Part shown: positions 21,401 to 36,400 of the stretch, piece by piece
Layout: each line of letters begins with the position of its first letter
Position numbering within the stretch: the stretch's first letter is position 1
Source of the DNA: Azorinus chamasolen
Taxonomy: Eukaryota > Mollusca > Bivalvia > Cardiida > Solecurtidae
Length of the DNA stretch: 64,000 nt
Assembly (NCBI GenBank): GCA_963576725.1
Contig: OY755242.1
Location: forward strand, 5,560,240-5,624,239
Direction: 5' to 3'
Notes under the pieces: generated by a model
Told to the model about the DNA's origin: nothing
The model's input: the letters and a program-made list of their open reading frames with translations, nothing else
Databases searched by the model: none
Made by a program: the position numbers and the translations under genes

Positions 21401-24400
21401 GTTTACATGTCATTTAAACGGCGAAAATACACTTGTTATGTGAGAAAAATAATCTGATGCTTGTTGTCTTTTAAAATCACATGTTCCTATACTCACCAAG
21501 AAAATGTTATTAAATTCGCCATGACATTTTCTAAGGCTCGTTTAGGAACATGTGATCTTAAAAGACAACTCTCAACAGATCCTCTATAACCCATGCACAC
21601 ACATAGACACAGCTGAACATACTTTCAACCACTGTTGTGGAGACTATATCGAGCTGTCAGAAAACAGACTTTATAAACATAAATCAACGGAACTTACCTC
21701 TTTGGCTTCTGGTATAAACTTGATTTTTTTAACAAGAAACTTTTCACATGTATCAGAACCAATTTCCCATGGTTGACTGTATAACCTTCTCCATCTGAAA
21801 CAGATCAAAACCATTACTCGGAACCACAGATACAGGTTCATATTAAAATTCTAAATGGAGCAACAGACAAAAGTGCATATTCAAATACTATAATCGCCAT
21901 TTTTCCACCAAACCCTATGCTGTGACCACTATTTAGACTCATTTCTTAGAGATGAATCTAAAGAGTGGTCACACCATATGGTTTGGTGGAGAGATAAAGA
22001 AGACAATACAGTTATTCTTAAAAATGCTTTAATTTACACATCTTATCTGGACCTCTGACTAAAATCATCATTTCTCTACCAAGCCTTACCATGTGACCAC
22101 CCTTTAGAATTGTCTAAGAGAGACAATTTTAAGGCTGGGCACCACATGGGGTTTGGTGAAGAAAGAATAGAGTTATTCTTAAAATTAACATTTTAACCCT
22201 TTACTCCATGAATATCCATGTCAGAAATAAAATCATCATGAATATTAATAAGATTGTTATAATATCATATAGGCAAAGGAATTTAATGTAATGGCAGAAA
22301 CTGTAGAATCATATCTATATTATATGATTAACAAACAGAGCAGACCCTGATCATACGACTCCAAAAGGAGCTGTCTGATCTGGGTCTACTCTGTTTGTAA
22401 AGGCGTAGAAAGGCATATTTATGGAGTAAAGGGTTAATTTATTTGTCTTCACTATTCCTCTGTTCACTCTATGTATGTAAGTAGTTTGGATCCAGATATA
22501 TATGAGTTTATGTAGTTTGGATCCAGATAGTAAGTCTTAGTTAGTAGTTTTAGTAAGTTAGCATTTCCTCAAGATCTAAAGTGTTTGACACTTAGACACT
22601 GTTTCTTGAACAGAAATTGAAGAAAATGTAACTTTAACTGTAGAAACTAGAAAGTGACAAGTTATTTGCCATGACAATAACTTACAGTGCAAAGAGTAAA
22701 CACCTCACCTTATAGAAATGCCTTTTTATGCCTTTACAAACAGCATAGAACCATATCAGATGGCTCCTGTAGGACAACAATTACTTAAAGAGCAAACAGT
22801 TAATCCTTTAAACGCCATTGCAAATAGAACACCCCGATCAGATCGATCAGTCTTGGTCTGCTCTGTTTGCTTATGGAATATTATTGATCTGATTCTAGTT
22901 ACTATCATGGATAAAAGTTACTGTTTTAATATACCTTTAAATATAATCTAATCAATATTCATGATGTGATTATTTCTTGCATGAATATTCATAAGGTAAC
23001 AGGTTAATAGAGGAAACAATACTCCTAGGGTTTAGACACCAGCAAAAGCAAATATCTTCATTATGATACAGCTTCTCATTTATAGAGTCCGCATTATTTA
23101 TCGACATATGATTGATATACAATATACAAATGCACTATGTACACCTAGTATATGATTTACATAGCATAGAAGCTTGATACGAAATGTAATGTATATTTTT
23201 ATATTATATGATATAACATTTACGATTATGATATCTGATAGATCAGATATCTTTATATTTTATACTGACATAAGTCAGAAGATATTTAGTAGCCAGGGCC
23301 AGAGGATTTTTGCATGAGTCCGAGTCCATTAGCAAGCTCAAAACCTGACCAATCAGATACGTACATGAGAAATGAACTCAGACTCTGATGTTTTAGCCTG
23401 TGCCAGTGGTTGTCTAACTTTTTATCTTTCCAGAATTTCTCGTGAATTGTAACTTTAGATAAAAATGTTGGGCTTGTATATTTCCAATGTTTATTGCTAT
23501 AGGTTGAATCTTTAACCCTTTCCCTCATATAAACGCCTTTTCACACATTTGCAAACAGAGTAGACCCAGATCAAACGGTTCCTATAGGAGCCATCTGATC
23601 AAGGTCTGCTCTGTTTGCTTATGGAAATGGATAGATATGATTATGTAGTTTCCACAACAGTAAAAAAGCCCTTTTCCATGTTCTACTTTATTGATTCTGT
23701 GCATGAATAATCATGAAGTGAAGAAATTTTCAATAAAAATAAAAAAGGGAAAAGGTTAAAAAAAGACGTAAGTAATCTGTCTGTGGGGGCAAAGGAAAAA
23801 CCCTGGAAAAGGTTCAAATTTTTCCCACGTACATGGAGGAAAAAGTGTGAATATGTGATAGAACGTCACTTGTACTAACCAAAATTTATAAGACGGTTTA
23901 ACCCTGTACTCCATAAATGCGCCTTTCTACGCCTTTGCAAACAGAGTAGACCCAGATCAGGGTCTGCTCCGTTTGCTTATGAAATAGTATAGATACGATT
24001 CTGCAGTTTCTGCCATAGCCAAAACTTCCTGTGTTCATTTGCCATGAATTAATGACACCATGAATAGGTATTAGCTGAAGTTTTGTAATGGCATATGTAC
24101 AAACGAATGTTTTTGTATTGGTAGAAACTGTAGAGATAGATCTATTATTATATCATTAGCAAACGGAGCAGATCCAGATCAGATGGATCTTACAGGGTCT
24201 GATCTGGGTCTATTCTGTTTGCAAAGGTATGAAAAAAGTGTGTATATGAAGGAAAGAGTTAAAAGCAGGTCATTGTTTAATGCAGGATGAAAGTAATACA
24301 TACATCTCCTGAAGGAGCATTCTGCATTACTTTAATCCTGCATTAGCTATCATCTGCCTGTGAGGCTCAGATATAAACCTGTCTGAGGTGGTTTCTTCAG

Positions 24401-27400
24401 AGGGGCCTTACTGCATTTCTCTCTTTGTTTTCTTACCCTTCCTGTATGAAAGACATCCTAGGTACTTGTTCTGGTCCCAGGCCAACCTCTATCCCTGATA
24501 ATTTCTGAAGGTAAACAAAAATGTACTGAGGACACCACAACAATGAAGTCTGCAGAAATATCCCAGTTATACATGGTGTCCTTATCCCTTTACTCAATAA
24601 GTACACTTTTATATGCCTTTGCAAACAGACTTGACCCAGATCAAATGGCTCCTACAGGAACCTTCTGATCAGGGTCTGCTCTGTTTGCTTATGATATAAT
24701 ATAGATATCATTCTACAGTTTCTACTTTAGCAAAATTTCATGTGTTAAAATGCCATTTAATAAATTTAACCAACTTACATGTAATATGAATGATGTCATT
24801 GTTTCTTCCATGACTATTCATGGAGTAAAGGGTTAACCATTTATCTTATGGAAACCATAATTAGCCTAAATATATAACACCCAGTCTCCTCTCCACTAAA
24901 GCTGAACAATTCAGTTTGGCACCATTTCAATATTTTGAATTAGACTGACATAGTACCAATCTACTCTGTTTGCAAAGGCTTTAAATGCTTTCTATCAGGT
25001 AATGGCTTAAAAGAATGTGGATGCTTAACCCTTTCTGTGCGTGAAACAAGTCACTAATGTCCTTTGAAAACAGTGTAGACCCAGATCAGAGGGCTCCTAA
25101 AACCCTCCATCAGGTCTGCACTGTTTATCATGTTTCACTTTTCTTAAAAAAATCCCTGAATATTCACAGTAAGCTTAACCTGTTTGAAATAGTCCATTTG
25201 AAAACTAGAATCCTCTGTCTGCCTTATGATATTACAGTAAAACCCCGCTAATACGACCACTTAATGAATAAACATTGGCGTCTTTATAAACAGGTGGTTG
25301 CTTAATGCAGGGCAAAAGTAATACAGAAAGCTCCTCTAGGAGCTTTCTGTATTACTTTTGTCCTGCATTAAGCTACCACCTGCATCTAGCACCCACAATT
25401 ACACCTCTTTTAGGTGGTCGCATTAGCGGGGTTTTACTGTATGTAGATAAGATATTCAGTTTCTGTCATGGCCAGAAATTCCTGTGTCCTTGTGCCATCA
25501 TAAAAATTATTTAATTAATATTCATGAAGTAAATATTTCTTACATAAATTATCATGGAGTAAGGGGTTAAGATCTATAATTAGACAGTTTTTTATTGGCC
25601 ATTGATGAGAGAGTTTACTCAAACCTTTTCCTCCCTGGGTGTTGTGAACTTTGAACTCATAGTCAGCTCCACAGTACTCAGGTCCTTGATCACTTTCTCG
25701 CTGTCATCAATGTATTCATCTTCTTCTTCATCATCATCTTTTTTAGCAACTGAAATTACAAATTAAAACCCACATTCTCTGTATTTTTATTTACAAAATA
25801 TTAAACGTAAACACAAAAATCCACAAAAAAAACTGTACAACTGGACCTGAACACATGATTTTATGATAACAAGAAGAAATGTCGACACAACATCAAACCG
25901 GGTTTTCCTTCTGACACTATTAACTGGTGATATCTAAGTTCAACTAGAACTATCACTAAAGGTGATTAATAACCCCCCCCCCCACTAGCACATTTGACAC
26001 CACAGATTGGGTCAATGCAGGACAACTATAATCTGTAGCACTACCCATCACCTCAATGCAGGACAACTTCAATCCGTAGTACTACCCATCAACTGAGATA
26101 TTATTATTATATCTATCTCATGGTCTAAACTGTAACTAAATATAAGGGAAGATAATTCAATAATGATGTGATGAAGTAAAAACCAAAATCACAGGAGTAC
26201 AATTTCAATAATGTCCCATTGAAGCAAAGACCTATGAAACCCTATGTGTGTATCGGTATTTGAAGTGTGTGTGTGTGTGTGTGTTTCACTTGTTTCGTTT
26301 TGGTTTGTTAACTTATGAAAAGGGAGATAATTAACGAAAAGAACAGACGAATCTTAACCCTTATCGCAGATGCACAACTTCAGATGGTGTTCAACAATAC
26401 TTCCAAATTTAAGGTTCTGTTGAAGTATGACAGAGTAAAGCTCCAGACCGCTAAATTTTCATTTGTTAAATTTAAAAAAGGGAGATAATTCATGAATGAA
26501 GAATCAAATTAAAACCACAATTGCAGGTGCACAATCTCAGATGGTGTTCAACAATACTACTTAATTTAAAAAAAAAATCTATTAAAAGAAGTTCTGTTGA
26601 GGTATGACAGAGTAAAGCTCAGGACTAAATTTCATATATTAAAATTACGAAAAGGGAGATAATTCAATAACGAAATGACAAATCAAAACTGTAATCGCAG
26701 GTGTACAACTTCAGATGGTGAACAACAATACTGCATAATTTAAAAATGTTTCATTGAAGGATGGCAGAGCTAAGCTCCAGACAAAATTTCGTCTATTAAA
26801 AGTACGAAAAGGGAGATAAATCAATAACGAAATGACAAATCAAAACTGCAATAGCAGGTGCACAACTTCAGATGGTGATCAACAATACTGCATAATTTAA
26901 AAATGTTCCGTTGAAGGATGGCAGAGTAAAGCACTGGACAAAATTCCGTCTACAGACAGACGGACGGACGGAGTGATTCCAGTATACCCCCACAACAAAG
27001 AGGTATAAAGAGGCACAACTCCCAGAAAAATTGCAGAAGGAAAACTCCTCGACAATATGCACATCTATATATTGTGCCTTGCTACATGCAAGGTTTTATG
27101 AAAATCAGTTGAACAGTTTCAGAGGAGTTGTGCTTACAAGACTGGCAGCTTCCCGTCTGTTCAACCGTCCGTCCGCCCTCCCGCCCGGCGTACATCACCA
27201 TTTCAATAACAAGATTTTCTGCGGAAACCCCAATTAAAAAGCACATCAGGTATATCTGCGCGATTTAAATTATTTTTTAACCTTTTGACATCATCAATAT
27301 TAACTAGAATTGTTTTCAATACAAAAACTAATGTGTGTCCCCCCCCCCCCCCCCCCTCCCCCAGAGCAGACGAATATTTTAAAGTCCCATAACTCTGCAG

Positions 27401-30400
27401 AAAAAAATCAAACTGAACAGAAATACCATATGCACATCTAGGCATGGTGCTGATCAATTCTGTGTAGTTTCATGAAAATCTGACCAAAGGTTTTGGAGAA
27501 ACCGCGCAAACAAATTAAAACTGGATGGACGGACAGATAGATAGACGGACAGATGGATGCCGCCCACAAAAACAATATGTCTCCCCAATATACTGGGAGA
27601 GACATAATTATATTAATTTTTAAAACAGTAAGTGAACAAAGGAAATTTTGGTTAAGGCAGAAACTGTAAAATCAGATCTATATAATAATTTTTTAGTAAA
27701 CATAGCAGACCCTGATCAAACATCTCCTATAGGAACTGTCTGATCTGGGTCTACTCTGATCCTAAAGGCTTTAACAAGGCACATTTTTTGAGTAAATGGT
27801 TAAATGACTTGGCTCTATTTTATTTGAAAATCAAAATTGCATATGCGGGATTTCTAAAAAGGTGCAATTTATTACTTCATTATTAACCCTTTACCTGTTC
27901 AATATTCATGTAAAAAATAATAACCATCATGAATACTTATTAGCTGATGTTTTAACCCTAATTCCCTGTTCTATATTTATTCCAAATTTCAATATCTACT
28001 GAATATTCATGGTCAAAATAATTATTATGAAATATGGAAGGTAGAACATTGTAGTAAGTTTAGGAAGAAAAGAAACTGATCTTTCAAATTCCACTAGCTA
28101 ATAGAGCAGACCCTGATCAGACAGCTCCTATAGGTTCTGTCTGATCTGGGTCTACTCTGTTTGTAAATGTGTGAAAACTTGTTTATATGAGGGAAAGGGT
28201 AAATGCACTATTTTCAAGGGAAATATTTTGCTTTGACAAAAACTGTAGAATCATATTTATATCACGTCAAAATAAACAGAGCAGACCCATATTAGATGCC
28301 TCCTACAGGAGCTGTCAGATATGGGTCTACTCATTTGGCAAAGATTTAACCCTTTACTTTGCAAATAGAGCAGAACCAGACCCTATTGGAGCTGTCTGGT
28401 CTGTCTACATAGTTGACATTTATTTGGTAAAATATTAGAACTGTCCCCCCACCCCCATAGGCATGACAGCCTTGATCGCAAATCAAAGGGCTTTGAAGGA
28501 GAGGTTTGGGACACCAACTACCCTTGCTACATGCCAAAAAGACAAATATACTCAAAGTTCAATGTGAGATAACTCTGCTATGACTGGTGCTAAACACATG
28601 AAAATTGTGTCTTGCACATATATTATTTGTGGCTATTAAGTATGCCAAATATGAATTGAATAACTTTCAAATTCAAGGACTAGTTTGTGACACTTAACTA
28701 CCCATGTTTAAATGTGGGTAGATGACCGCCCGACCAACAGCCTGACTGACCAACCAGGGTTTTGCATTATATCCCCTCAAACTTTGTTTGTTGGGGGTGT
28801 AATAATCATGATGTCAATATCTATTACAGTAAATTACTAAATGATAATGAGGTTAAGTGTTGAACAAGACTCCCAAACTGACACAAAATATGCCACAGTA
28901 AGATAATCTGGCAAAGAGGGCTATAACTAAAAGGTGAGTGAATTTGACCTCAACATTTAGCCCATTAGAGTAAAACCCTTCTAAACCGGAATTCTAGTAT
29001 AGAGCAGAAGGCTCTTAAGGTATTTTCTGCATGGCTTTCACCATGCATTAAGCTGCCACCTGTCTCCGAGACCGATATTTATACTAAATTTAACATTCCG
29101 GCTTAGAGGAGTTATACTGTACTTTCCAAACTGCGAAGACTGGACAAAAGCTTCTTAAACTAGAGAGAACTTAGCAGGATGTTGCACATCCCTTAGGATG
29201 AAAACATAACACATCCATTCTGAAGACGGCATATAAAAAACCAGGCAAATTTTGTAGACAGCTGAATGTTTGGAAGTTCAATACAAAAATGTTCAACCTT
29301 TTCTATTGTCTGTTGGTGTCAGAAGTCCAAAGAGTAGGGATTTCCAGGTCCATGCCTGGACAGGTTGTGGTTCTGGCTTGTTTGCTACTGGTTTAGATTT
29401 GTTGTTGTTCGAGTCTGTGGCAAGAACATATTCCACTGAGCCTTTAAGTAACGGCGGCCATCTGGATAGGGTTGATCTTAAGTAGGTGAAACGATGCTTC
29501 AGAGGTCCAAAGTACCAGTATCTGCACGGAAGAAACAAAGATTGGTTGGTTGATTAAGCCTTTACTTCATGAATATTCATGTATGAATCAATGACCGTAT
29601 GACTGTCAATTAAATGATTGTTTACAGCACCAGGCATATGAACAAGTGAACCTTTATGGCAATGGGAGAAATTGTAGGATCATTTCTATACTATTCATCA
29701 GCAAACAGAGCAGACCCTGATCAGATAGCTCCTACAAGACCTGTCTGATCAAGGCCAGATCTGTTTGTAAAGGCTTAAAAAGGCAGGACTATCAAGTAAA
29801 GTATTCTGGTTCATGATTATAAAGCTTTTAGTTGAGTCTGAGTTTTGTTCTCAAGCTTTTGATTGGTCAGATTTGAGTTCTCAAGCTTTTGATTGGTCAG
29901 ATTTGAGCCATAGGCTCAAATCTGACCAATCAAAAACTTGAGAACGAACTCAGACTTGGCTAAAAGTTTTATAAGCATGGACCCTGGTCATTAACCATTT
30001 CCATCATACCAACCTTTTTTTCATGCAAACATAGTAGACCCAGATCTAATGACTCCACTAAGAGCAAACTAGGCTCTGCTCTATTTGCTTAGGAAACTAT
30101 AGCCGATCTAACTGTACCACAGAGAAACAATCTGAAGGAGGTCAGAATTAAAGTGAAAAACATTAAAACTTTACTCCATGAATATTTTATGTCTGAAATA
30201 TTGACAGTATGAATATTAATTAGCTGCATCATGAACAAGGGACACTAGTATCATAAGCCAACAAAGCAAGGTCAAGGTTAGAGACACCAAAGCAGTATGC
30301 AACAATGATGCACCCACACAATAAATTCCGAAATCCTATCCAAAAGGGTTGAGGATATATTATCCGGACAAATTTCAGACAATGTTTTACTAAAACTGAG

Positions 30401-33400
30401 GTCATGCTCAAGAACACCGTCAAAGAGACACTAAAGTAGTATACAGCACTTTCCTTTCCCAAAATGCCCTCACAATATAAATTTGGAAGTCCTAGCCCAA
30501 GGGCTTGAGGATAAATCATCTGGACAAATTGCAGACAATTTTTTTTGCTAACACTGAGGTAACAATTGATGTCAAGGTCACAGAAACACTAAAGTATTAT
30601 GTAACACTCCCGTTTCCTAAGAGGCACTGAAATAATACATTTAGAAATCCTTACCTAAGGGGTTGAGCATATATCATGAGGACAAATTTCCAAACAAATC
30701 TTTACTTCAACTGAAGTCAAGGTCAAGATCAAGATTAAGATCACAGAGACACTAAAATAGTATGCAACACTCAGTCTTCCAATGATGCATTCACAAAAGA
30801 AATTTGGAAAACGTAACCCAAGTGATTGAGGACATAATGTCTGGCCAAATATGCGGACAGAAGGACGGAAGGATGGATAGATGGACAGATGGACAAAGTG
30901 CAAATCTATAGCCCCCCTCCGGTGGCCGACTAATAAGCAAACAGAGCAGACCCTGATTGGACCAGAGACTGATACCAAAGCAGAGAAAAAATGAACAAGA
31001 TGTGTTTGTGTAACACAATGCCCCCGATTATAACCAATATAAATTTGACCCATAATTTGACCTTTGACCTTGATATACGACCTTGATCTTAATAAGTCAC
31101 CCCTAAAAATGTTCACCTTCATAAGTCACACATGCATGCCAAGTTTGAAGTATGTATGTACAATGGCTACAAAATTATCACCAATGTTAAAGTTGTCCTC
31201 AAACAAACAAACAGACAGACAGACAGGGCAAAAACAATATGCCCCCCTTTGATCGGGGAGGAGGGCATAATAAAAATGTAATGTAGATATATACATGGGA
31301 AACAACACATCCAATGCATTTCTCCAATGCGAATGGTACCAATTGCGTATTGCTTGTGCAAGTGATTACACTTTGCACTAAAGCTCATCACCCTTTCCCT
31401 ATTGAATAGTCATGTAAGAACTATAAATGACATCATGAGTATCTAGTAGCTAAATTTTTCAGCGGCTAGCTGTCTATTTTCACTTTTGTTCTAGTTTTCC
31501 ACAAATGAGAAACTATGTTACATTGTAATTTGCATATGACCTACGAGTATTTAGTAGTAAACTGTATTTTCATTAGTGAATACCTTGACTGGCATACAAC
31601 CTTTTTATATGCCTCTACACATTGCCAAACTATGTAAAATTCTGATATACAGTCTGCTAACGGCCTCGCAAATTGAATTCAATGCAATAATTAACATAAT
31701 CACAACACATGTAAGGCATCATGTTACACAGACATGTTTTATCAACTTCTTAGAGTTCAGTCAAAACGCCATATAGTACAGAAAATCCTTATTTACGCAG
31801 ATATTTAGCATGGGACTGAAGACTTTCGACTGTCGAAAGTTCTGTTCTTAAAATAGATTTAAGACCTGGAAATTCCCATAAAATCAAAGTACTGATGTAC
31901 TGATATTTATCACCTCATGGTAATGGTTGCTGAGCAATATTACCAGTTTGTCGAAACCACTATTAAACTTTCAAACTTTTACTATCATTTTGCTATCAAT
32001 TAATACAACATTTGATAATAAAGTCCACTTTGACGAACAGGTAGTTTGCCGAAACCACCATAATTCACAGGCAGTGCTATAGGAAATAAAGAAGAAGGGT
32101 TGTTTAGTATATTAGAGTAGTGGTATTAATAGTATTAATTACTATCCCCGACCACAGCACCGAGGCTCTGGTTGTTGGCTCTCTTTGATATAAAGCTACT
32201 TACTGAAGGCTATTGCTACGGCTCTATCACATGGGGCTTGGGCTCATAAACGTATATTGAAGTTGCTAACTTTATATTGTTTTAAAAATACATGTAGATT
32301 CAGTTAATGATGTCATTAATGATGATGCACACAAGTCGATTAAAGCGTTGATCTAGGCTAAATAAATACCGTTCTTTAAGGAATTACAGACTCTGCACAA
32401 ACAAAAACTTTATGCTTTAAAGTGTATTCAATTTCTTATCTTCATATCATTACAAATATAAGCGCTTTCATGTACATTTTATAATAGGTAAACTAAAGAA
32501 CTAACTTGAGATAGTTTTAAAACATTACTTTGACATCGTACATTTTAAAAGTGATTTCCTATAAAAGCAACTTGAAATATTTCAATAACTGCTTCTTCTA
32601 CTCAACATCTTTTTCATTGCATGCTTCTCTGCTAGTATAATAACAAGCAACCCTTCATAGATCTAGTTCTCTGTACTAGTAGAATCTCCAAACATTGAAA
32701 TAAATATTGCAGAGATTGTTTTGTACATTGTGTCAATATTTGAATGCCGCTGAACATCTTTTTTAAAAGATATTTCTTGTTTATAATGGCATGTGTACAC
32801 AGGAACTTTGGGTATTGATAGAAATTGTTGAGTCAGATCTATTATAATTTTATAAGCAAATAGAGCAGACCCTGATCAGATGGCTCCTACTCTGTTCGCA
32901 AAGGCATGAAAAAGCGTATACACGAAGGAAAGGTTAAACAGCATTTAGTTCAGTACTTTTCCTAGATTCAATGTTCAAAAACCAAATATGCACTAGAAAA
33001 ACCTTTTACAGAAAGATCAAATGCTAGTAGGTACATTAACCCTTCTCTTGCTGAATTTTAAAATGCATTTCTCCTTCTTTACCCATGTCCTGTTGTATAA
33101 TTACATATATCTTTACTGTGTACAAGTATTTCGCTGTGCAATCACTGCTGTGGAGTGCACTGGTTGCACAATCAACTTGTAAATAGTGCAGACCCTGATG
33201 AGACAGTTCCTGCAAGAGCTGTCTCATCTGGGTCTGCACTATTTACAGGTAGGTATATTGACGTGAACAGCAAGCGAAGGGTTAAATGTTAGCATATGGT
33301 AGACACATTTTTAAATCTTTCCCTCATATACATAAATGCTTTCTCATGCCTTTGCAATCAGAGTAGACCCAGATCAAACGGCTCCTATAGGAGCAATCTG

Positions 33401-36400
33401 ATCAGGGTCTACTCTGTTTGATTATGACATTATAATGGATGTGATTCTACATTAGTGTATGTGTACATACTTATGTCCATATGAATATTCAACTAATGAG
33501 TATCCATGATGTCATCATTTCTTACATGAATATTCAACTGGGAAAAGTTTAATATACTACCCCATCTTACAACAATCAACATGTTGCATCTGGATTACTT
33601 ATATGTAGTAAACCCCCTCTAAACCGGAATTCTAGTAAGAGAATAATTTAGATACTTTTAGGCAGGTGGCTGCTTAATGAAAGTCATGCAGAAAGCTCTT
33701 AGAGGAGCTTCTGTTCTTATCGTAAGTATTCAGACATGCTATCTGCTACTGTTAAAATAACAGTCTGAACATATATAATTAGGTCGTCTGACATGCCTCT
33801 GATAACATTGATATGGTAACAAGCCTAGCTCCTGATCAAACAATTCCTTATATCAGGGTCTACACATTTTGAAAACTTTTGTACGTTCCAGTACTTACGA
33901 TAAATGTGGTACACATATTTAATACTGAATAGGTACAGTTTGTTAGCCGATGATGATTTATGAACATAGTGATATTCGCTCAGTTTTAATTGTGCCTAGG
34001 TTATTGATGTACATGTAAGTTACGCTATGCATAACACAGATTACTAATTCAATACCGATGATCAAATGGAAGTTAATGAAGCAAACAATTTTTTTTATTA
34101 CATTTCCTGATAGATACTCTTCATGCAAGCTTAAATAACTGAAATCTTTCTTAAAAGCACAGGTGAGTGGGGCTAATGGGACCATCTCTGCCCTTGACAT
34201 GAATCCTTCATAAGCTTTCAAGATTATTTTGCTTATTCAAACACATGCATTATACAAAATGAAATGCAGGTCCCAGGGACTTTGGATAAACTTGCCATTG
34301 CAAAAATTCATCATTTTAATATTCATGATGTCATTATTTATTTCATGAATATTCATAAGGGAGAGGGTTAAACCTTTATTCAAGTAGGGCAATGATTTTT
34401 CAACAAGTATCTAATGTCAACAGTTTTACTCAGCAGAGATGCTTTTTGGCACCTTTTCATACAGAAGTCCCCATTAGGATCTTAGCTGAGATGCAAGAAC
34501 CTGTGAGTACCTGTTCTGTTTTGTGTTAATTTATATAGGTTGACTACACAATTTAGTGTCCAATCATATATATTCCTGTGACTGTCTACACAGACAATTG
34601 TGGAATGCTTTATTAGATAAGCCAGTCATCTCCATACAAATTGTTTCCAGTTTTTATCAGTTTCTGTTACATTTTCTCCTCATGCATTTCATACCCAACC
34701 CAATTTGGCTGTCTAAGACGACACACAAAAAGAAAACTCATATTTAAATTTATATCAACAGTGGCTTGGTGCCTCTAATTCTGAATGTCAAGATTGAACC
34801 TAAATTGTATAACCAGTAAATTTGACAAAGAAGTACTTACTTTTTAGTTCTTTCTTTAGCATCCCTATAGGCTCCAGCCTCAAGTCCACATAAAGCAAAG
34901 GTTGATCTCCCATCTTCAGCCTATAATGTAAAGCACAAGTTCATTTACCATTGTAAAGGGAAACACAATGTGTCTGTGAAACACTATTTCCACAACAAAT
35001 GCTGGAGACAAAATCATATGAGCAAGACAGTCCTTTGACGTAAGTCCGGTCTTGACATTGACAGGTCACAACTCAAAAGTAGCAGTTTCATGAGACCAGT
35101 CACTGAAACAGTTTAATGAGACAAGGTCATTGAAATAAAGACATCATCAATATCTATTAGCTGCATTTGCATATGTACACAGGATTGTTTGGTATTGGTA
35201 GAAGCTGTACAGTCTGATCTAATATAATTTCATAAGCAAAGTTTGAAACAGAGCAGACCCTGAGGAAAAATTCAAAGTAGACCAATGAGGCGTCGTGTTA
35301 CAAAATTCTCGGTTTACCCCGGCAGAACCAAAATGGTCGCTGCTTGACGAAATCAAAATATCGCTCAGAAAAAGGTTTGTTTCGTTTCATTTAAAAGATT
35401 CATTCAGACATTGAGCGTGGATTGTGACGACAATTTATAGAATTGAGATGTCAGTTGCTGGAATTTGTGTGTTCATCGGGTTTTAGCTGTGTTTTAGCTG
35501 TGATAGATTTACCGAAACTGTGTAATCAGATCTCTTCTGAAAATCAGTTGATGGCTGTGTGAGGTTTAATATTTCATGCGACTCATGTAAGAAATAAATG
35601 ACTGTATGAATATAAACTAGCTATATTTGGCATATGAACACAGGAAATTTTAGCCTTGGCACAAACTGTAGATTCAGATCTGTATTATTTTAAGTGCAAG
35701 CACAGCTAGCCTTGAACAAATGGCTCCTATAGGAACCAAATGATCCCCGAGTCTACTCTGTTTGCAAAGGCATTAAAATGTGTATCTATGGGATAAGGGG
35801 TTAAAACCAGATGAGTTATCCTTTTCCTTCATATAAATGTGCTTAAACGCATTTGCAAACAGAAAAGACCCAGATCAGATGGCTCCTATAGGAGCCATCT
35901 GATCAGGGTCTGCTCTGTTTGCTAGTGGAATTTGAAAGGTCTATTTGTTTACTTTCTAAAATGGCTACAATGTCCCTCCTTCCATATTTCATTATAACCA
36001 TTTTGTCAATAAATATGTAGGAGGAATTGAAACTTGGAATAAATACAGAACAGGGAAAGGGTTAAATAGAAAATCAATACTTTTAGTATCCCAGCATACA
36101 TTGCAAAAATGTTATACCCAAAGGTTCAAACATTTAGTGAACAGTCGACATGCCCTCCAAATAATACCTGTATTTGTACCACATCAACTTTCTCATGCAC
36201 TCCTCTGATGATGGCCATGGCAGACTCTAGCACTCTCCTACAATTATGTATAAAAACTAATTAGAGGCAAAACACAAGAGTTACTACAGATAAAGGTGCA
36301 TACCCAAATACTAAAATTGTAATTTATCCACCAATCCACCAAACTCTATACTATGACCACTCTTTAGACTCGTCTTGAAGAGATGAGTCTAAGAGTGGTC

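Noticed and set aside
30655..31122. 155-codon frame on the - strand
   Set aside because: It lies wholly in type-P tandem-repeat elements, crosses the GACAGATGG tract and has no domain features.
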